DNA of 16,933 bases from Lachnospiraceae bacterium (GCA_900766915.1 CAAFXE010000270.1:1-16933), one strand, 5' to 3'; numbered from the stretch's first letter, positions 11,143-15,820 are shown. A program made the numbers and translations. The notes: generated from the letters alone by a model not told the origin.

Positions 11143-11173
11143 AGCCGCGCGTCTCGACCAGGGACGCGCGGCT
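11143..11173. other. GC hairpin 4
   Basis: AGCCGCGCGTC pairs perfectly with GACGCGCGGCT (11 bp) around TCGACCAGG. On the minus strand it follows the terminator of the 11201-11389 gene and is itself followed by TTTTACGTTTT. Confidence 0.85.
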
Positions 11174-11200
11174 GAAAAAATGAGGGGAAAATCCCCTCGC
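11174..11200 (-). terminator. Terminator of the 11603-11201 operon
   Basis: CGAGGGGA and TCCCCTC form a stem right after the stop codon, followed by ATTTTTTC on the minus strand. Confidence 0.88.
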
Positions 11201-11389
11201 TTAACAATCATTGGTATAGCATCCGAGATAGGGGTCAAACCCCATTTCATAATCGCCTTCCATGTCCTCCATCCTGAAGGAGGCATCGCATTTCTCGGTG
11301 GGGTCTGCTCCGTCCATCTCCTGCATACAGCAGTAGCCATTCTTACAGTAGGGACATTCGTAATCATAGATAGGACATTCAGTTTTCAT
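11201..11389 (-). CDS. Cys-rich small protein, paralogue of 8769-8978
   Basis: 62 residues with eight Cys (5, 12, 15, 20, 21, 34, 57, 62). The ATG at 11389 is set by AAGGAGG 8 nt upstream. The pattern CPxxxxxCPYC, then a CC pair, then CDxxFxM is shared with 8769-8978, but the insert between the second and third Cys groups is shorter. It probably folds around one or two metal ions. It is the second gene after a winged-helix protein, with a 13-nt gap. Confidence 0.82.
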   Translation of the reverse strand: MKTECPIYDYECPYCKNGYCCMQEMDGADPTEKCDASFRMEDMEGDYEMGFDPYLGCYTNDC

Positions 11390-11402
11390 AAGTTTGACCT
11401 CC

Positions 11403-11603
11403 TTATTTAATGGCGTAGTATTCATCATAAAACTCCATGTTGGCTGGGTCGTGATGATACTGTCTGATAAGAGAGTGGTCTACCATTTCCATCTCGTCCA
11501 ACAGGGATATGATTTTAAAGTGATGGATGCCGAGGTAGCTAGCGATTTCACGCTTGCGCAGACCGGGATGCTCACGCAGGATATTTAGGATTTGCTCTTT
11601 CAT
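11403..11603 (-). CDS. Small winged-helix DNA-binding protein
   Basis: 66 residues. The first 45 (EQILNILREHPGLRKREIAS, then YLGIHHFKIISLLDEMEMV) match the helix-turn-helix of MarR/LexA-like winged-helix domains: helix, LRKREIASYLG as second helix, and HHFKIISLLDEM as recognition helix. A short wing (SLIRQYHHDP) and an acidic tail follow. It is small enough to be only the DNA-binding domain and may act as a dimer. It is a candidate, with 2856 and 4651, for binding the repeated operator sites. AAGGAGG precedes the ATG; the promoter is at 11634-11662. Confidence 0.82.
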   Translation of the reverse strand: MKEQILNILREHPGLRKREIASYLGIHHFKIISLLDEMEMVDHSLIRQYHHDPANMEFYDEYYAIK

Positions 11604-11633
11604 TTCAATTACCTCCTTTGTTTTTGTACCCTA

Positions 11634-11670
11634 ATTATAACAGATAAAAGGGCTTTTGTCAAGCCCTTTT
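11634..11670 (-). promoter_or_regulatory. Promoter of 11403-11603 inside the terminator of 11671-11964
   Basis: TTGACA (11657-11662), 17 bp, TATAAT (11634-11639). AAAAGGGCTT pairs with AAGCCCTTTT at 11646-11670, directly after the TAG stop of the upstream gene, with TTTTAT after the stem. One sequence can serve as terminator and as -35 plus spacer. Confidence 0.85.
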
Positions 11671-11964
11671 CTATTCGCTGGTATCAACTCCACAGAGAAT
11701 CAAAACAGAACAGATACAAGCGAAAGGGTTGATTCCCATATCATCAGGAATGGCGTCCCATACCGCAGGGTATAGAGCATGGATTCCGGTCAGTAGCATC
11801 CCGCCCCAATTGCCCCCACAAGCAGTGCAGTGGTCAAGGAACTCTTTGCTTTTTCCATTGAAAGGAGAAACCTTTGCGGTTTCCTCAATCACACGCTTGC
11901 CTGCTTCCTCCCAGTGAGAAATCAACTGCTCCTGGGCCTGCTGAATCATTTCGCAAGTAATCAT
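11671..11964 (-). CDS. Hypothetical 97-aa protein with CxxCGGNWGGM motif
   Basis: 97 residues from the ATG at 11964, which fits AAAGGAG; an ATG three codons earlier lies too close. An N-terminal helix (MIQQAQEQLISHWEEAGKRV) leads to FLDHCTACGGNWGGMLLTGI, then a helix with LYPAVWDAIPDDMG and a final CICSVLILCGV. The CTAC pair and later CIC could bind metal or simply be structural. I recall similar uncharacterised proteins in clostridial phages but cannot name a function. The promoter is at 11998-12026. Confidence 0.82.
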   Translation of the reverse strand: MITCEMIQQAQEQLISHWEEAGKRVIEETAKVSPFNGKSKEFLDHCTACGGNWGGMLLTGIHALYPAVWDAIPDDMGINPFACICSVLILCGVDTSE

Positions 11965-11997
11965 TTGTTGCATCTCCTTTTCTTTTGTTCTGTCGGT

Positions 11998-12030
11998 ATT
12001 ATATCATAAAGGGCTTGGTTTGTCAAGCCC
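11998..12030 (-). promoter_or_regulatory. Promoter of 11671-11964 with -35 in a hairpin
   Basis: TTGACA (12021-12026), 17 bp, TATAAT (11998-12003). GGGCTT pairs with AAGCCC at 12011-12030, just after the end of the 12040-12138 gene, followed by TTTAT. Confidence 0.78.
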
Positions 12031-12039
12031 GGATTTTAC

Positions 12040-12138
12040 TTAATACCATTTTCCCTGAGAATTGGTGAACAGAGAATAAATCAGGTAAATCGGCAGGAGA
12101 GCCAGATAAACCAGAATGGTAATGATTTTCTTCAACAT
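12040..12138 (-). CDS. Single-pass membrane micropeptide, 32 aa
   Basis: 32 residues from the ATG at 12138: MLKK, then about 20 hydrophobic residues (IITILVYLALLPIYLIYSLF), then TNSQGKWY. The positive N-terminus and short polar tail suggest a membrane-inserted helix with the N-terminus inside. GGAAAGGGG precedes it. It has its own promoter (12169-12197; TTGACA, 17 bp, TACAAT), with a TTTGTGC box 11 bp further upstream. Small one-helix proteins in phages can be holin-like or superinfection-exclusion factors; nothing here decides between them. Confidence 0.72.
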   Translation of the reverse strand: MLKKIITILVYLALLPIYLIYSLFTNSQGKWY

Positions 12139-12168
12139 TGTATTAACCCCTTTCCTTTTGGTGATATT

Positions 12169-12230
12169 ATTGTATCACAGATATTGGGATTTGTCAATTG
12201 TGCATATTGCACAAACTTGCTGGATTGAAA
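12169..12230. promoter_or_regulatory. Promoter of the membrane micropeptide with perfect B-B' dyad
   Basis: The minus promoter lies at 12169-12197. TTGTGCATATTGCACAA (12198-12214) is a perfect palindrome with 7-bp arms touching the -35. A plus-strand TTGAAA (12225-12230) sits 21 bp from the left half-site, but no good -10 follows, so the plus side looks degenerate. Confidence 0.75.
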
Positions 12231-12259
12231 AATTGGGGCGCCTTTATATTAATGAAAAA

Positions 12260-12286
12260 CCGCTCGCAACAACCAGATGCGAGCGG
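12260..12286. other. GC hairpin 5
   Basis: CCGCTCGCA pairs with TGCGAGCGG around ACAACCAGA. The plus strand continues CCAAAAAATG, where the A-run is the terminator T-run of the 12338-12535 gene. On the minus strand the hairpin is followed by TTTTTC. Confidence 0.85.
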
Positions 12287-12287
12287 C

Positions 12288-12330
12288 CAAAAAATGCGCC
12301 CCGATGGGACTGCCCACCGGGACGACTTCT
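12288..12330 (-). terminator. Terminator of the 12338-12535 gene
   Basis: CCCGGTGGG pairs with CCCATCGGG (one G-U) on the minus strand, followed by GCGCATTTTTTGG. Confidence 0.8.
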
Positions 12331-12337
12331 CTATTGG

Positions 12338-12535
12338 TTAAACAAAGGGAGCAAGGTATTCCTTGATATAGGGGGCATCCTCGTTCCGACAGGTGATGGC
12401 CACAGTGATTGTTTCGTCATGGTTCTCAAAATCGGCGTTAGATAGGTTGGTGAAGCAGGGAAACTTTTCTTCAATTGCCCGCAGGGTCAGACCAGCCATG
12501 AGATTGTTGGTGATAGAGTATTCGAGAGTTGTCAT
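12338..12535 (-). CDS. Hypothetical 65-aa protein
   Basis: 65 residues; AAGGAGG lies 8 nt before the ATG at 12535. It is a short helix (TLEYSITNNLMAGLTLRAIEEKFP), a loop, and a strand pair (DETITVAITCRNEDAPYIKEYL), consistent with a small alpha/beta domain. No family recognised. It is monocistronic with its own promoter (12568-12596) and terminator. Confidence 0.8.
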   Translation of the reverse strand: MTTLEYSITNNLMAGLTLRAIEEKFPCFTNLSNADFENHDETITVAITCRNEDAPYIKEYLAPFV

Positions 12536-12567
12536 TGTAAGTTCCTCCTTGATTTAAGTTCTACCTT

Positions 12568-12603
12568 ATTATAACCGATGAAAGGGGTTTTGTCAACCCC
12601 TTT
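12568..12603 (-). promoter_or_regulatory. Promoter of 12338-12535 with -35 in the upstream gene's hairpin
   Basis: TTGACA (12591-12596), 17 bp, TATAAT (12568-12573). AAAGGGGTT pairs with AACCCCTTT at 12581-12603, overlapping the TAA stop of the 12602-12835 gene. Confidence 0.8.
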
Positions 12604-12835
12604 ATTCAGTTTTTTCTAGCCATGCGTTGAAAAATTCGGTGCGGTAGTAGTGCTCCCACAAGTCATTCATGGCTTCTTCTTCTTGGGCTAAGTTCTCATA
12701 GTAACAGGCTTCGCAGTAGAAAGTCAGGGCGCCGAAGGCTTGGGTCTCGTAGGTACGAACGAGGGATCGAGTAGCGGTGCTGGCTTTCGCCAGCTCCAGC
12801 CGGTTGTCAAGGAATCGAATTAGATGGTCTTTCAT
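12602..12835 (-). CDS. Hypothetical 77-aa helical protein
   Basis: 77 residues, mostly helix: MKDHLIRFLDNRLELAKAST, then RSLVRTYETQAFGALTFYCEACYYENLAQEEEAMNDLWEHYYRTEFFNAWLEKTE. An aromatic CEACYY patch is in the middle. Its ribosome site GGGAGG lies inside the last codons of the gene upstream (12841-12978), 5 nt away, so the two are coupled. No family recognised. Confidence 0.8.
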   Translation of the reverse strand: MKDHLIRFLDNRLELAKASTATRSLVRTYETQAFGALTFYCEACYYENLAQEEEAMNDLWEHYYRTEFFNAWLEKTE

Positions 12836-12840
12836 TTCTT

Positions 12841-12978
12841 TTACCTCCCATTGAGTTCATATTCTGCCATGGCTTCCATCTCCTCGTCAGAGGGGGGAGT
12901 AAGGAACTCGCCCATGAGTTCCAACATATCTGCCTGATAGTCGCTGAGTTCTTGGATGGTGATGTTGTAGTTGTACAT
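12841..12978 (-). CDS. Acidic 45-aa micropeptide, paralogue of 15640-15771
   Basis: 45 residues: MYNYNITIQELSDYQADMLE, LMGEFLTPPSDEEMEAMAEY, ELNGR. The protein at 15640-15771 has the same plan (MYDFRISAQEISDYNADMLE, LMGEFLAPP). This is a short strand, an acidic helix and a Pro break before an acidic Met-rich tail. The high conservation of LELMGEFL..PP between copies indicates selection on a short protein. The promoter is at 13027-13055 (TTGACA, 17 bp, TATAAT), with GGAGGC before the ATG. Its small size and acidity would suit an inhibitor or DNA mimic, but that is speculation. Confidence 0.8.
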   Translation of the reverse strand: MYNYNITIQELSDYQADMLELMGEFLTPPSDEEMEAMAEYELNGR

Positions 12979-13099
12979 AAGAGAAGCCTCCTTAGGTGAG
13001 TTGGGGTTGATTTACCTTACACCCGTATTATACTACCTATACCCGCATTTGTCAAGCCCCAAAATGACATTTTTAGGATTTTCGGCATATTACACAAAA

Positions 13100-13116
13100 T
13101 TCGTCAAATTGACGAA
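13100..13116. promoter_or_regulatory. A-A' dyad operator candidate
   Basis: TTCGTCAAATTGACGAA is a perfect palindrome with 7-bp arms and a 3-bp centre. It is the homodimeric version of the half-site that elsewhere pairs with TGCACAA. Confidence 0.65.
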
Positions 13117-13149
13117 AAAAATCGCAAACCCCTGGCTCCTTGAAAACTC

Positions 13150-13185
13150 GGCACGTTTGAGGTGCGAAAGGGCCGCAAACGCGCC
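13150..13185. other. GC hairpin 6 (imperfect)
   Basis: GGCACGTTTG pairs with CAAACGCGCC (9 of 10) around a 16-nt loop. The plus-strand right flank, GCTGAAAAAACGAGG, matches the flank of hairpin 4. On the minus strand GAGTTTTC follows. Confidence 0.6.
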
Positions 13186-13189
13186 GCTG

Positions 13190-13214
13190 AAAAAACGAGG
13201 GATTGCTCCCTCGT
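13190..13214 (-). terminator. Terminator of the 13215-13436 gene
   Basis: AACGAGGGA pairs with TCCCTCGTT around GCAA immediately after the TGA stop, followed by TTTTC. Confidence 0.88.
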
Positions 13215-13436
13215 TCAGTCCTCGATGTAGAAAGCGGGATATCGACCTCGCTCATTGTCGCAGTTGTAGTAGGTGAAGCTGTTCACCATAGCGTCGAATG
13301 GGGTCTCAGTCATGCACTCGAAACTTGCCGACCCAATCAGGATACCGCACTCGGGACGCATATTACAAGCGGTAATCCAAAAGTCTTTCTTCTCAGCGTA
13401 GAGCTTGCGGGCAGCGGTCTTATTGATTCTTTTCAT
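13215..13436 (-). CDS. Hypothetical 73-aa protein
   Basis: 73 residues: a basic helix (MKRINKTAARKLYAEKKDFW), a strand with paired Cys (ITACNMRPECGILI), and a C-terminal part (FDAMVNSFTYYNCDNERGRYPAFYIED). Three Cys (24, 30, 40 region) plus the YYNCDNERG segment could form a small metal site. Proteins of this pattern are familiar to me as uncharacterised genes in clostridial phages and mobile elements. It has its own promoter at 13467-13495, with AAAGGGG before the ATG, and its own terminator. Confidence 0.82.
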   Translation of the reverse strand: MKRINKTAARKLYAEKKDFWITACNMRPECGILIGSASFECMTETPFDAMVNSFTYYNCDNERGRYPAFYIED

Positions 13437-13466
13437 AGGTTTTATCCCCTTTCCTTTTGTGCCTTT

Positions 13467-13500
13467 ATTATATCATAGGGGGCTTGTTTTGTCAAGCCCC
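13467..13500 (-). promoter_or_regulatory. Promoter of 13215-13436 with -35 in a hairpin
   Basis: TTGACA (13490-13495), 17 bp, TATAAT (13467-13472). GGGGCTTG pairs with CAAGCCCC at 13479-13500, about 15 nt after the stop of the 13515-13652 gene. Confidence 0.78.
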
Positions 13501-13514
13501 TTTTTCAATTATTT

Positions 13515-13652
13515 TTAACAGTCGAACCATTCGCAACCAATTTTGCGCTGGATGCAACCACCTTTTTCCTGTTGGAAAGTCACGGCTTCCTTTTTAGTCT
13601 TGAAGTAGGTGGGGAAGTATTTGCCATCCTTGAATGCTACACGGTATTTCAT
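13515..13652 (-). CDS. Conserved 45-aa micropeptide, copy 1
   Basis: 45 residues: MKYRVAFKDGKYFPTYFKTK, KEAVTFQQEKGGCIQRKIGC, EWFDC. The copy at 15418-15555 is identical at both ends and differs mainly in the middle. It is a probable three-strand sheet plus helix (KEAVTFQQEKG), with the shape of a minimal sheet-helix-sheet domain. AAAGGAGG precedes the ATG. The promoter is at 13683-13711 (TTGACT, 17 bp, TATAAT). Confidence 0.85.
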   Translation of the reverse strand: MKYRVAFKDGKYFPTYFKTKKEAVTFQQEKGGCIQRKIGCEWFDC

Positions 13653-13746
13653 TGAGTTAGCCTCCTTTGTTTTTGTACCTTTATTATAGCACCATATTAT
13701 CTAAAAGTCAAGAGAAATTTTTTCAATTTATTGTACTTTTTTATCT

Positions 13747-13803
13747 TTTGTGCATTTTGACGAATAATTTTTGCGGGAAAAATCTTTGTGCATTTTGACG
13801 AAT
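13747..13803. promoter_or_regulatory. Two direct copies of the B-A' dyad, 38 bp apart
   Basis: TTTGTGCATTTTGACGAAT occurs at 13747-13765 and 13785-13803. The second copy's TTTGTGC lies 21 bp before a plus-strand TTGAAA (13813-13818) that has a poor -10 (TACATC) at 17 bp. GCGGG lies between the copies. Confidence 0.8.
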
Positions 13804-13848
13804 GCCATCAGGTTGAAAAAAGTGTACCGACCTGCTACATCGACAATC

Positions 13849-13875
13849 CGGCGCGCCTGGACCGCAGACGCGCCG
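13849..13875. other. GC hairpin 7
   Basis: CGGCGCG pairs with CGCGCCG around a 13-nt loop (two more pairs possible inside after a mismatch). The plus strand continues ACCAAAAAATG, merging with the terminator of the next gene. Confidence 0.8.
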
Positions 13876-13876
13876 A

Positions 13877-13906
13877 CCAAAAAATGAGGGTAAAAGCCCT
13901 CATTCA
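13877..13906 (-). terminator. Terminator of the 13922-14092 gene
   Basis: AATGAGGG pairs with CCCTCATT around CTTTTA, followed by TTTTGG on the minus strand. Confidence 0.88.
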
Positions 13907-13921
13907 GTGGCTATTGGCTTA

Positions 13922-14092
13922 TCAATCGTAGACAGTGATGGTTTTCTTGTCGTGGTCGATGAATAGGGGGACGCCGCCACAGATGTTGCTGTAGGTCTTG
14001 AAGCCTTCCTCACAGGTGATGTAAACTGTTTCGGTGTGGCCGGACTTTCTGAAGGTTGCCTGATAGTAGCCGTATCTTTCATTGGAACTCAT
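13922..14092 (-). CDS. Hypothetical 56-aa beta-rich protein
   Basis: 56 residues from the ATG at 14092, set by AAAGGAG; the longer frame would include the promoter region. The sequence (RYGYYQATFRKSGHTETVYI, TCEEGFKTYSNICGG, VPLFIDHDKKTITVYD) suggests a small antiparallel sheet. Family unknown. The promoter (TTGACA, 17 bp, TATAAT) is at 14130-14158, with a TTTGTAT box 11 bp upstream and a second, inverted TTTGTAT nearby (14186-14192). Confidence 0.82.
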   Translation of the reverse strand: MSSNERYGYYQATFRKSGHTETVYITCEEGFKTYSNICGGVPLFIDHDKKTITVYD

Positions 14093-14204
14093 TGTTGTTA
14101 TCTCCTTTTGTTCTCTTTTTTGTATCTTAATTATAACGCTTAAACAGCGATTTGTCAATTGGTAAAACTATACAAATTATAAGCCTTTGTATTGTTTATT
14201 TTGT

Positions 14205-14223
14205 CGGGGGAAGTTCCCCCGAC
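14205..14223. terminator. Hairpin after the 14226-14579 gene
   Basis: GTCGGGGG pairs with CCCCCGAC around five bases just after the stop. On the minus strand A-rich sequence follows, while the plus strand has TTTTAC, so its direction of action is unclear. Confidence 0.6.
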
Positions 14224-14225
14224 TT

Positions 14226-14579
14226 TTACTTAGCACACCATACCAGCTGCCCATTTTTGCGAGGCCGCCAGCCGTAAATACTCTGCTGGTTCATCAGTCG
14301 GCCAACAGTCAAAGCGTCTTGCTTGGTAGTGATACGCTTGCTGATGTCGATGTAGTAGATGCCCTCGCTGAACCAGATGCCGATGTTGCCTTTGCGTCCC
14401 ATTTCGCTGTGCAGGATATGGGAAACTTCTTCGGCGGTCTTGACTTCGATGCCGGTAATACCAACCTGCCAGCCGGTTCTGTATTCTACGATTTTACCAT
14501 TGCGGAGGGTTAAGCCTTCGTTGTTCTTGATGTTGCGGACGGTGCGGACATTGATTCGGCGGTTGGTGATGTACTTCAT
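14226..14579 (-). CDS. Hypothetical 117-aa protein
   Basis: 117 residues. AAAGGAG precedes the ATG at 14579. The first part (RINVRTVRNIKNNEGLTLRN, GKIVEYRTGWQVGITGIEVK) is basic and strand-rich. Then come a helix (TAEEVSHILHSEM), a strand (GNIGIWFSEGIYYIDIS), a helix (TTKQDALTVGRLMNQQSIYG) and a Trp-ended strand. The two strand-helix halves suggest an internal alpha/beta repeat. Proteins of this look are common as hypotheticals in Firmicutes mobile DNA. The promoter is at 14618-14646. Confidence 0.84.
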   Translation of the reverse strand: MKYITNRRINVRTVRNIKNNEGLTLRNGKIVEYRTGWQVGITGIEVKTAEEVSHILHSEMGRKGNIGIWFSEGIYYIDISKRITTKQDALTVGRLMNQQSIYGWRPRKNGQLVWCAK

Positions 14580-14689
14580 AGTGATTATCTCCTTTGTTAT
14601 CTCTTTTTTGTACCTTTATTATAGCATCTATACTGTATTTTGTCAAGTGTTTTTTTTTAATTATTTTTATTTTTTTTCGGTGGATGGCT

Positions 14690-14860
14690 TTAAGCCATCC
14701 AGCCCAGTTCCTTGCTGATTTCGATGAATTTCGCTTCATCGAGAATGTCAACTTCGACCTGTCCTGCGAATGCACCCTCAATGATATGCTCGGCATTGGC
14801 GGTGACGCCCAGGTCCTTGATTTCATTGTACCAATTGATGTTGATGGAGTAGTTAGTCAT
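14690..14860 (-). CDS. Hypothetical 56-aa acidic protein
   Basis: 56 residues from the ATG at 14860, 9 nt after AAGGAG; the ATG two codons upstream is too close. It reads MTNYSININWYNEIKDLGVT, ANAEHIIEGAFAGQVEVDIL, DEAKFIEISKELGWMA. It is predicted as strand, helix, strand, helix. The stop lies in the loop of a perfect hairpin (TGGATGGC with GCCATCCA), so the last codons form one arm. The promoter is at 14911-14939. Confidence 0.8.
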   Translation of the reverse strand: MTNYSININWYNEIKDLGVTANAEHIIEGAFAGQVEVDILDEAKFIEISKELGWMA

Positions 14861-14949
14861 TGTCATTATCTCCTTTTCTTTTGGGTGATTTCCTCTCCCT
14901 TTGTGCCTTTATTATAGCACATGGTTTTTAATTTGTCAATAGTTTTTTT

Positions 14950-15048
14950 TATTTTTTTTTACCGAGGAGTTAGCATAGGCTAACTGATGATTTCACTCCC
15001 CGGCTCCTTCCGCATTATTATTATAGCAGATAAATAACATTTTGTCAA
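14950..15048 (-). ncRNA. Promoter-driven short untranslated RNA, unit 5
   Basis: The promoter TTGACA, 17 bp, TATAAT is at 15020-15048, with a TTTGTGC half-site 20 bp upstream. The transcript from about 15013 contains GGAAGGAG, a perfect stem AGTTAGC-CTAT-GCTAACT, and ends in A-rich sequence before the promoter at 14911-14939. Only an 8-codon GTG frame follows the ribosome-site-like sequence. It could also extend as a leader of the 14690-14860 gene. Confidence 0.45.
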
Positions 15049-15057
15049 GCATTTTTT

Positions 15058-15074
15058 TTCGTCATTTTGCACAA
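15058..15074. promoter_or_regulatory. A-B' dyad operator candidate
   Basis: TTCGTCA-TTT-TGCACAA, placed 9 bp beyond the -35 of the promoter at 15020-15048. The T-run of the terminator at 15076-15101 leads straight into it. Confidence 0.7.
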
Positions 15075-15075
15075 A

Positions 15076-15101
15076 AGAAATAGGAGGGGGCTTACCCCTC
15101 C
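15076..15101 (-). terminator. Terminator of the 15555-15110 operon
   Basis: GGAGGGG pairs with CCCCTCC around a 5-nt loop, followed by TATTTCTTTT on the minus strand. Confidence 0.8.
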
Positions 15102-15109
15102 CCCATTCC

Positions 15110-15358
15110 CTATATCCACTCGGCGCTGAACCGCTCGCTATATACATGGCAGAGAGTAAGCTGTTCGCCCTCGAATGTGAACACCATTCTTTCGATGTCC
15201 ACGTTGTTGGGATAGTAGTGTGCGGTGGCCTCGGTGAACGCTGCCCATCTAGCAGCAGCGTTATGAGCATATGCCCAAAGTGCTCTTTCAATGGTTTCCG
15301 CAATGACCTCGGATACCTGGGTAGAGTTGACCTCCTGGATGTGGATAATAGTTGCCAT
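15110..15358 (-). CDS. Hypothetical 82-aa protein
   Basis: 82 residues; AGGAGG lies before the ATG at 15358. A short strand (TIIHIQEVNS) leads into a long Ala-rich helix (TQVSEVIAETIERALWAYAH, NAAARWAAFTEATAHYYPNN). The C-terminus is strand-rich (RMVFTFEGEQLTLCHVYSE). No family recognised. It follows the 45-aa micropeptide gene (15418-15555) in one unit; an 8-bp GC hairpin (15387-15407) lies between them. Confidence 0.82.
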   Translation of the reverse strand: MATIIHIQEVNSTQVSEVIAETIERALWAYAHNAAARWAAFTEATAHYYPNNVDIERMVFTFEGEQLTLCHVYSERFSAEWI

Positions 15359-15386
15359 ATGAATAACCTCCTATAAATTATTGGGG

Positions 15387-15407
15387 CGTGGGGCTTTACG
15401 CCCCACG
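15387..15407 (-). other. Intra-operon hairpin between 15418-15555 and 15110-15358
   Basis: CGTGGGGC pairs perfectly with GCCCCACG around five bases, without a T-run, upstream of the next ribosome site. Confidence 0.7.
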
Positions 15408-15417
15408 TTTTGACTTG

Positions 15418-15555
15418 TTAGCAATCGAACCATTCGCAACCAATCTTGCGCTGGATTGTTCCGCCAATCGCCTGTTGGTAGGCAACGGCGTCTCTCTTGA
15501 GACGGAAGTAAGTAGGGAAGTATTTGCCATCCTTGAATGCTACACGATATTTCAT
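15418..15555 (-). CDS. Conserved 45-aa micropeptide, copy 2
   Basis: 45 residues: MKYRVAFKDGKYFPTYFRLK, RDAVAYQQAIGGTIQRKIGC, EWFDC. Compared with copy 1 (13515-13652) the first 16 residues and the last 11 are identical, while the helix differs (KTKKEAVTFQQEKGGC against RLKRDAVAYQQAIGGT). The DNA at both ends is nearly identical, which indicates recent duplication or exchange, or strong constraint. It has its own promoter at 15582-15610 (TTGACT, 17 bp, TATAAT). Confidence 0.85.
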   Translation of the reverse strand: MKYRVAFKDGKYFPTYFRLKRDAVAYQQAIGGTIQRKIGCEWFDC

Positions 15556-15631
15556 TTTGTGAACCTCCATCGTTTTTCTTTATTATAAACCATATTCATT
15601 CAAAAGTCAAGAACTTTCTATATTGATTGGC

Positions 15632-15650
15632 GTGGGGGTTTATGCCCCAC
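15632..15650 (-). other. Hairpin over the stop codon of 15640-15771
   Basis: GTGGGG pairs with CCCCAC, with the TAA in the loop, so the final Cys-Gly-Ala codons form one arm. No strong T-run follows. Confidence 0.6.
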
Positions 15651-15771
15651 ACCAAGCGGCCATCTCCTCCATCTCCTCCTCGGTGGGAGGGGCGAGGAAC
15701 TCACCCATGAGCTCCAGCATATCGGCGTTATAGTCGCTGATTTCCTGTGCGCTGATTCTAAAATCGTACAT
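15640..15771 (-). CDS. Acidic 43-aa micropeptide, paralogue of 12841-12978
   Basis: 43 residues: MYDFRISAQEISDYNADMLE, LMGEFLAPPTEEEMEEMAAW, CGA. It shares ADMLELMGEFL and the double Pro followed by an acidic Met repeat with the 12841 product. It is the second gene of the unit that begins at 16036; AGGAGG precedes the ATG, and an 18-bp palindromic hairpin (15799-15816) lies between the genes. Function unknown. Confidence 0.8.
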   Translation of the reverse strand: MYDFRISAQEISDYNADMLELMGEFLAPPTEEEMEEMAAWCGA

Positions 15772-15798
15772 ATTAAAAACCTCCTATATTGAATGACT

Positions 15799-15816
15799 GT
15801 GGGGCATATGCCCCAC
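15799..15816 (-). other. Intra-operon palindromic hairpin
   Basis: GTGGGGCATATGCCCCAC is a perfect 18-bp palindrome between the 15821 and 15640 genes, without a T-run. It is the fourth example of a GC hairpin before an internal ribosome site. Confidence 0.75.
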
Positions 15817-15820
15817 ATTA

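Noticed and set aside
10354..11367. 337-aa version of the kinase-like protein
   Set aside because: The extra N-terminal part crosses the promoter and divergent module at 11021-11132 and GC hairpin 4; the ATG at 10992 follows GGGAGGG.
14205..14223. Plus-strand terminator implying a plus-strand gene
   Set aside because: No plus-strand ORF with expression signals precedes it; it lies directly after a minus-strand stop codon.
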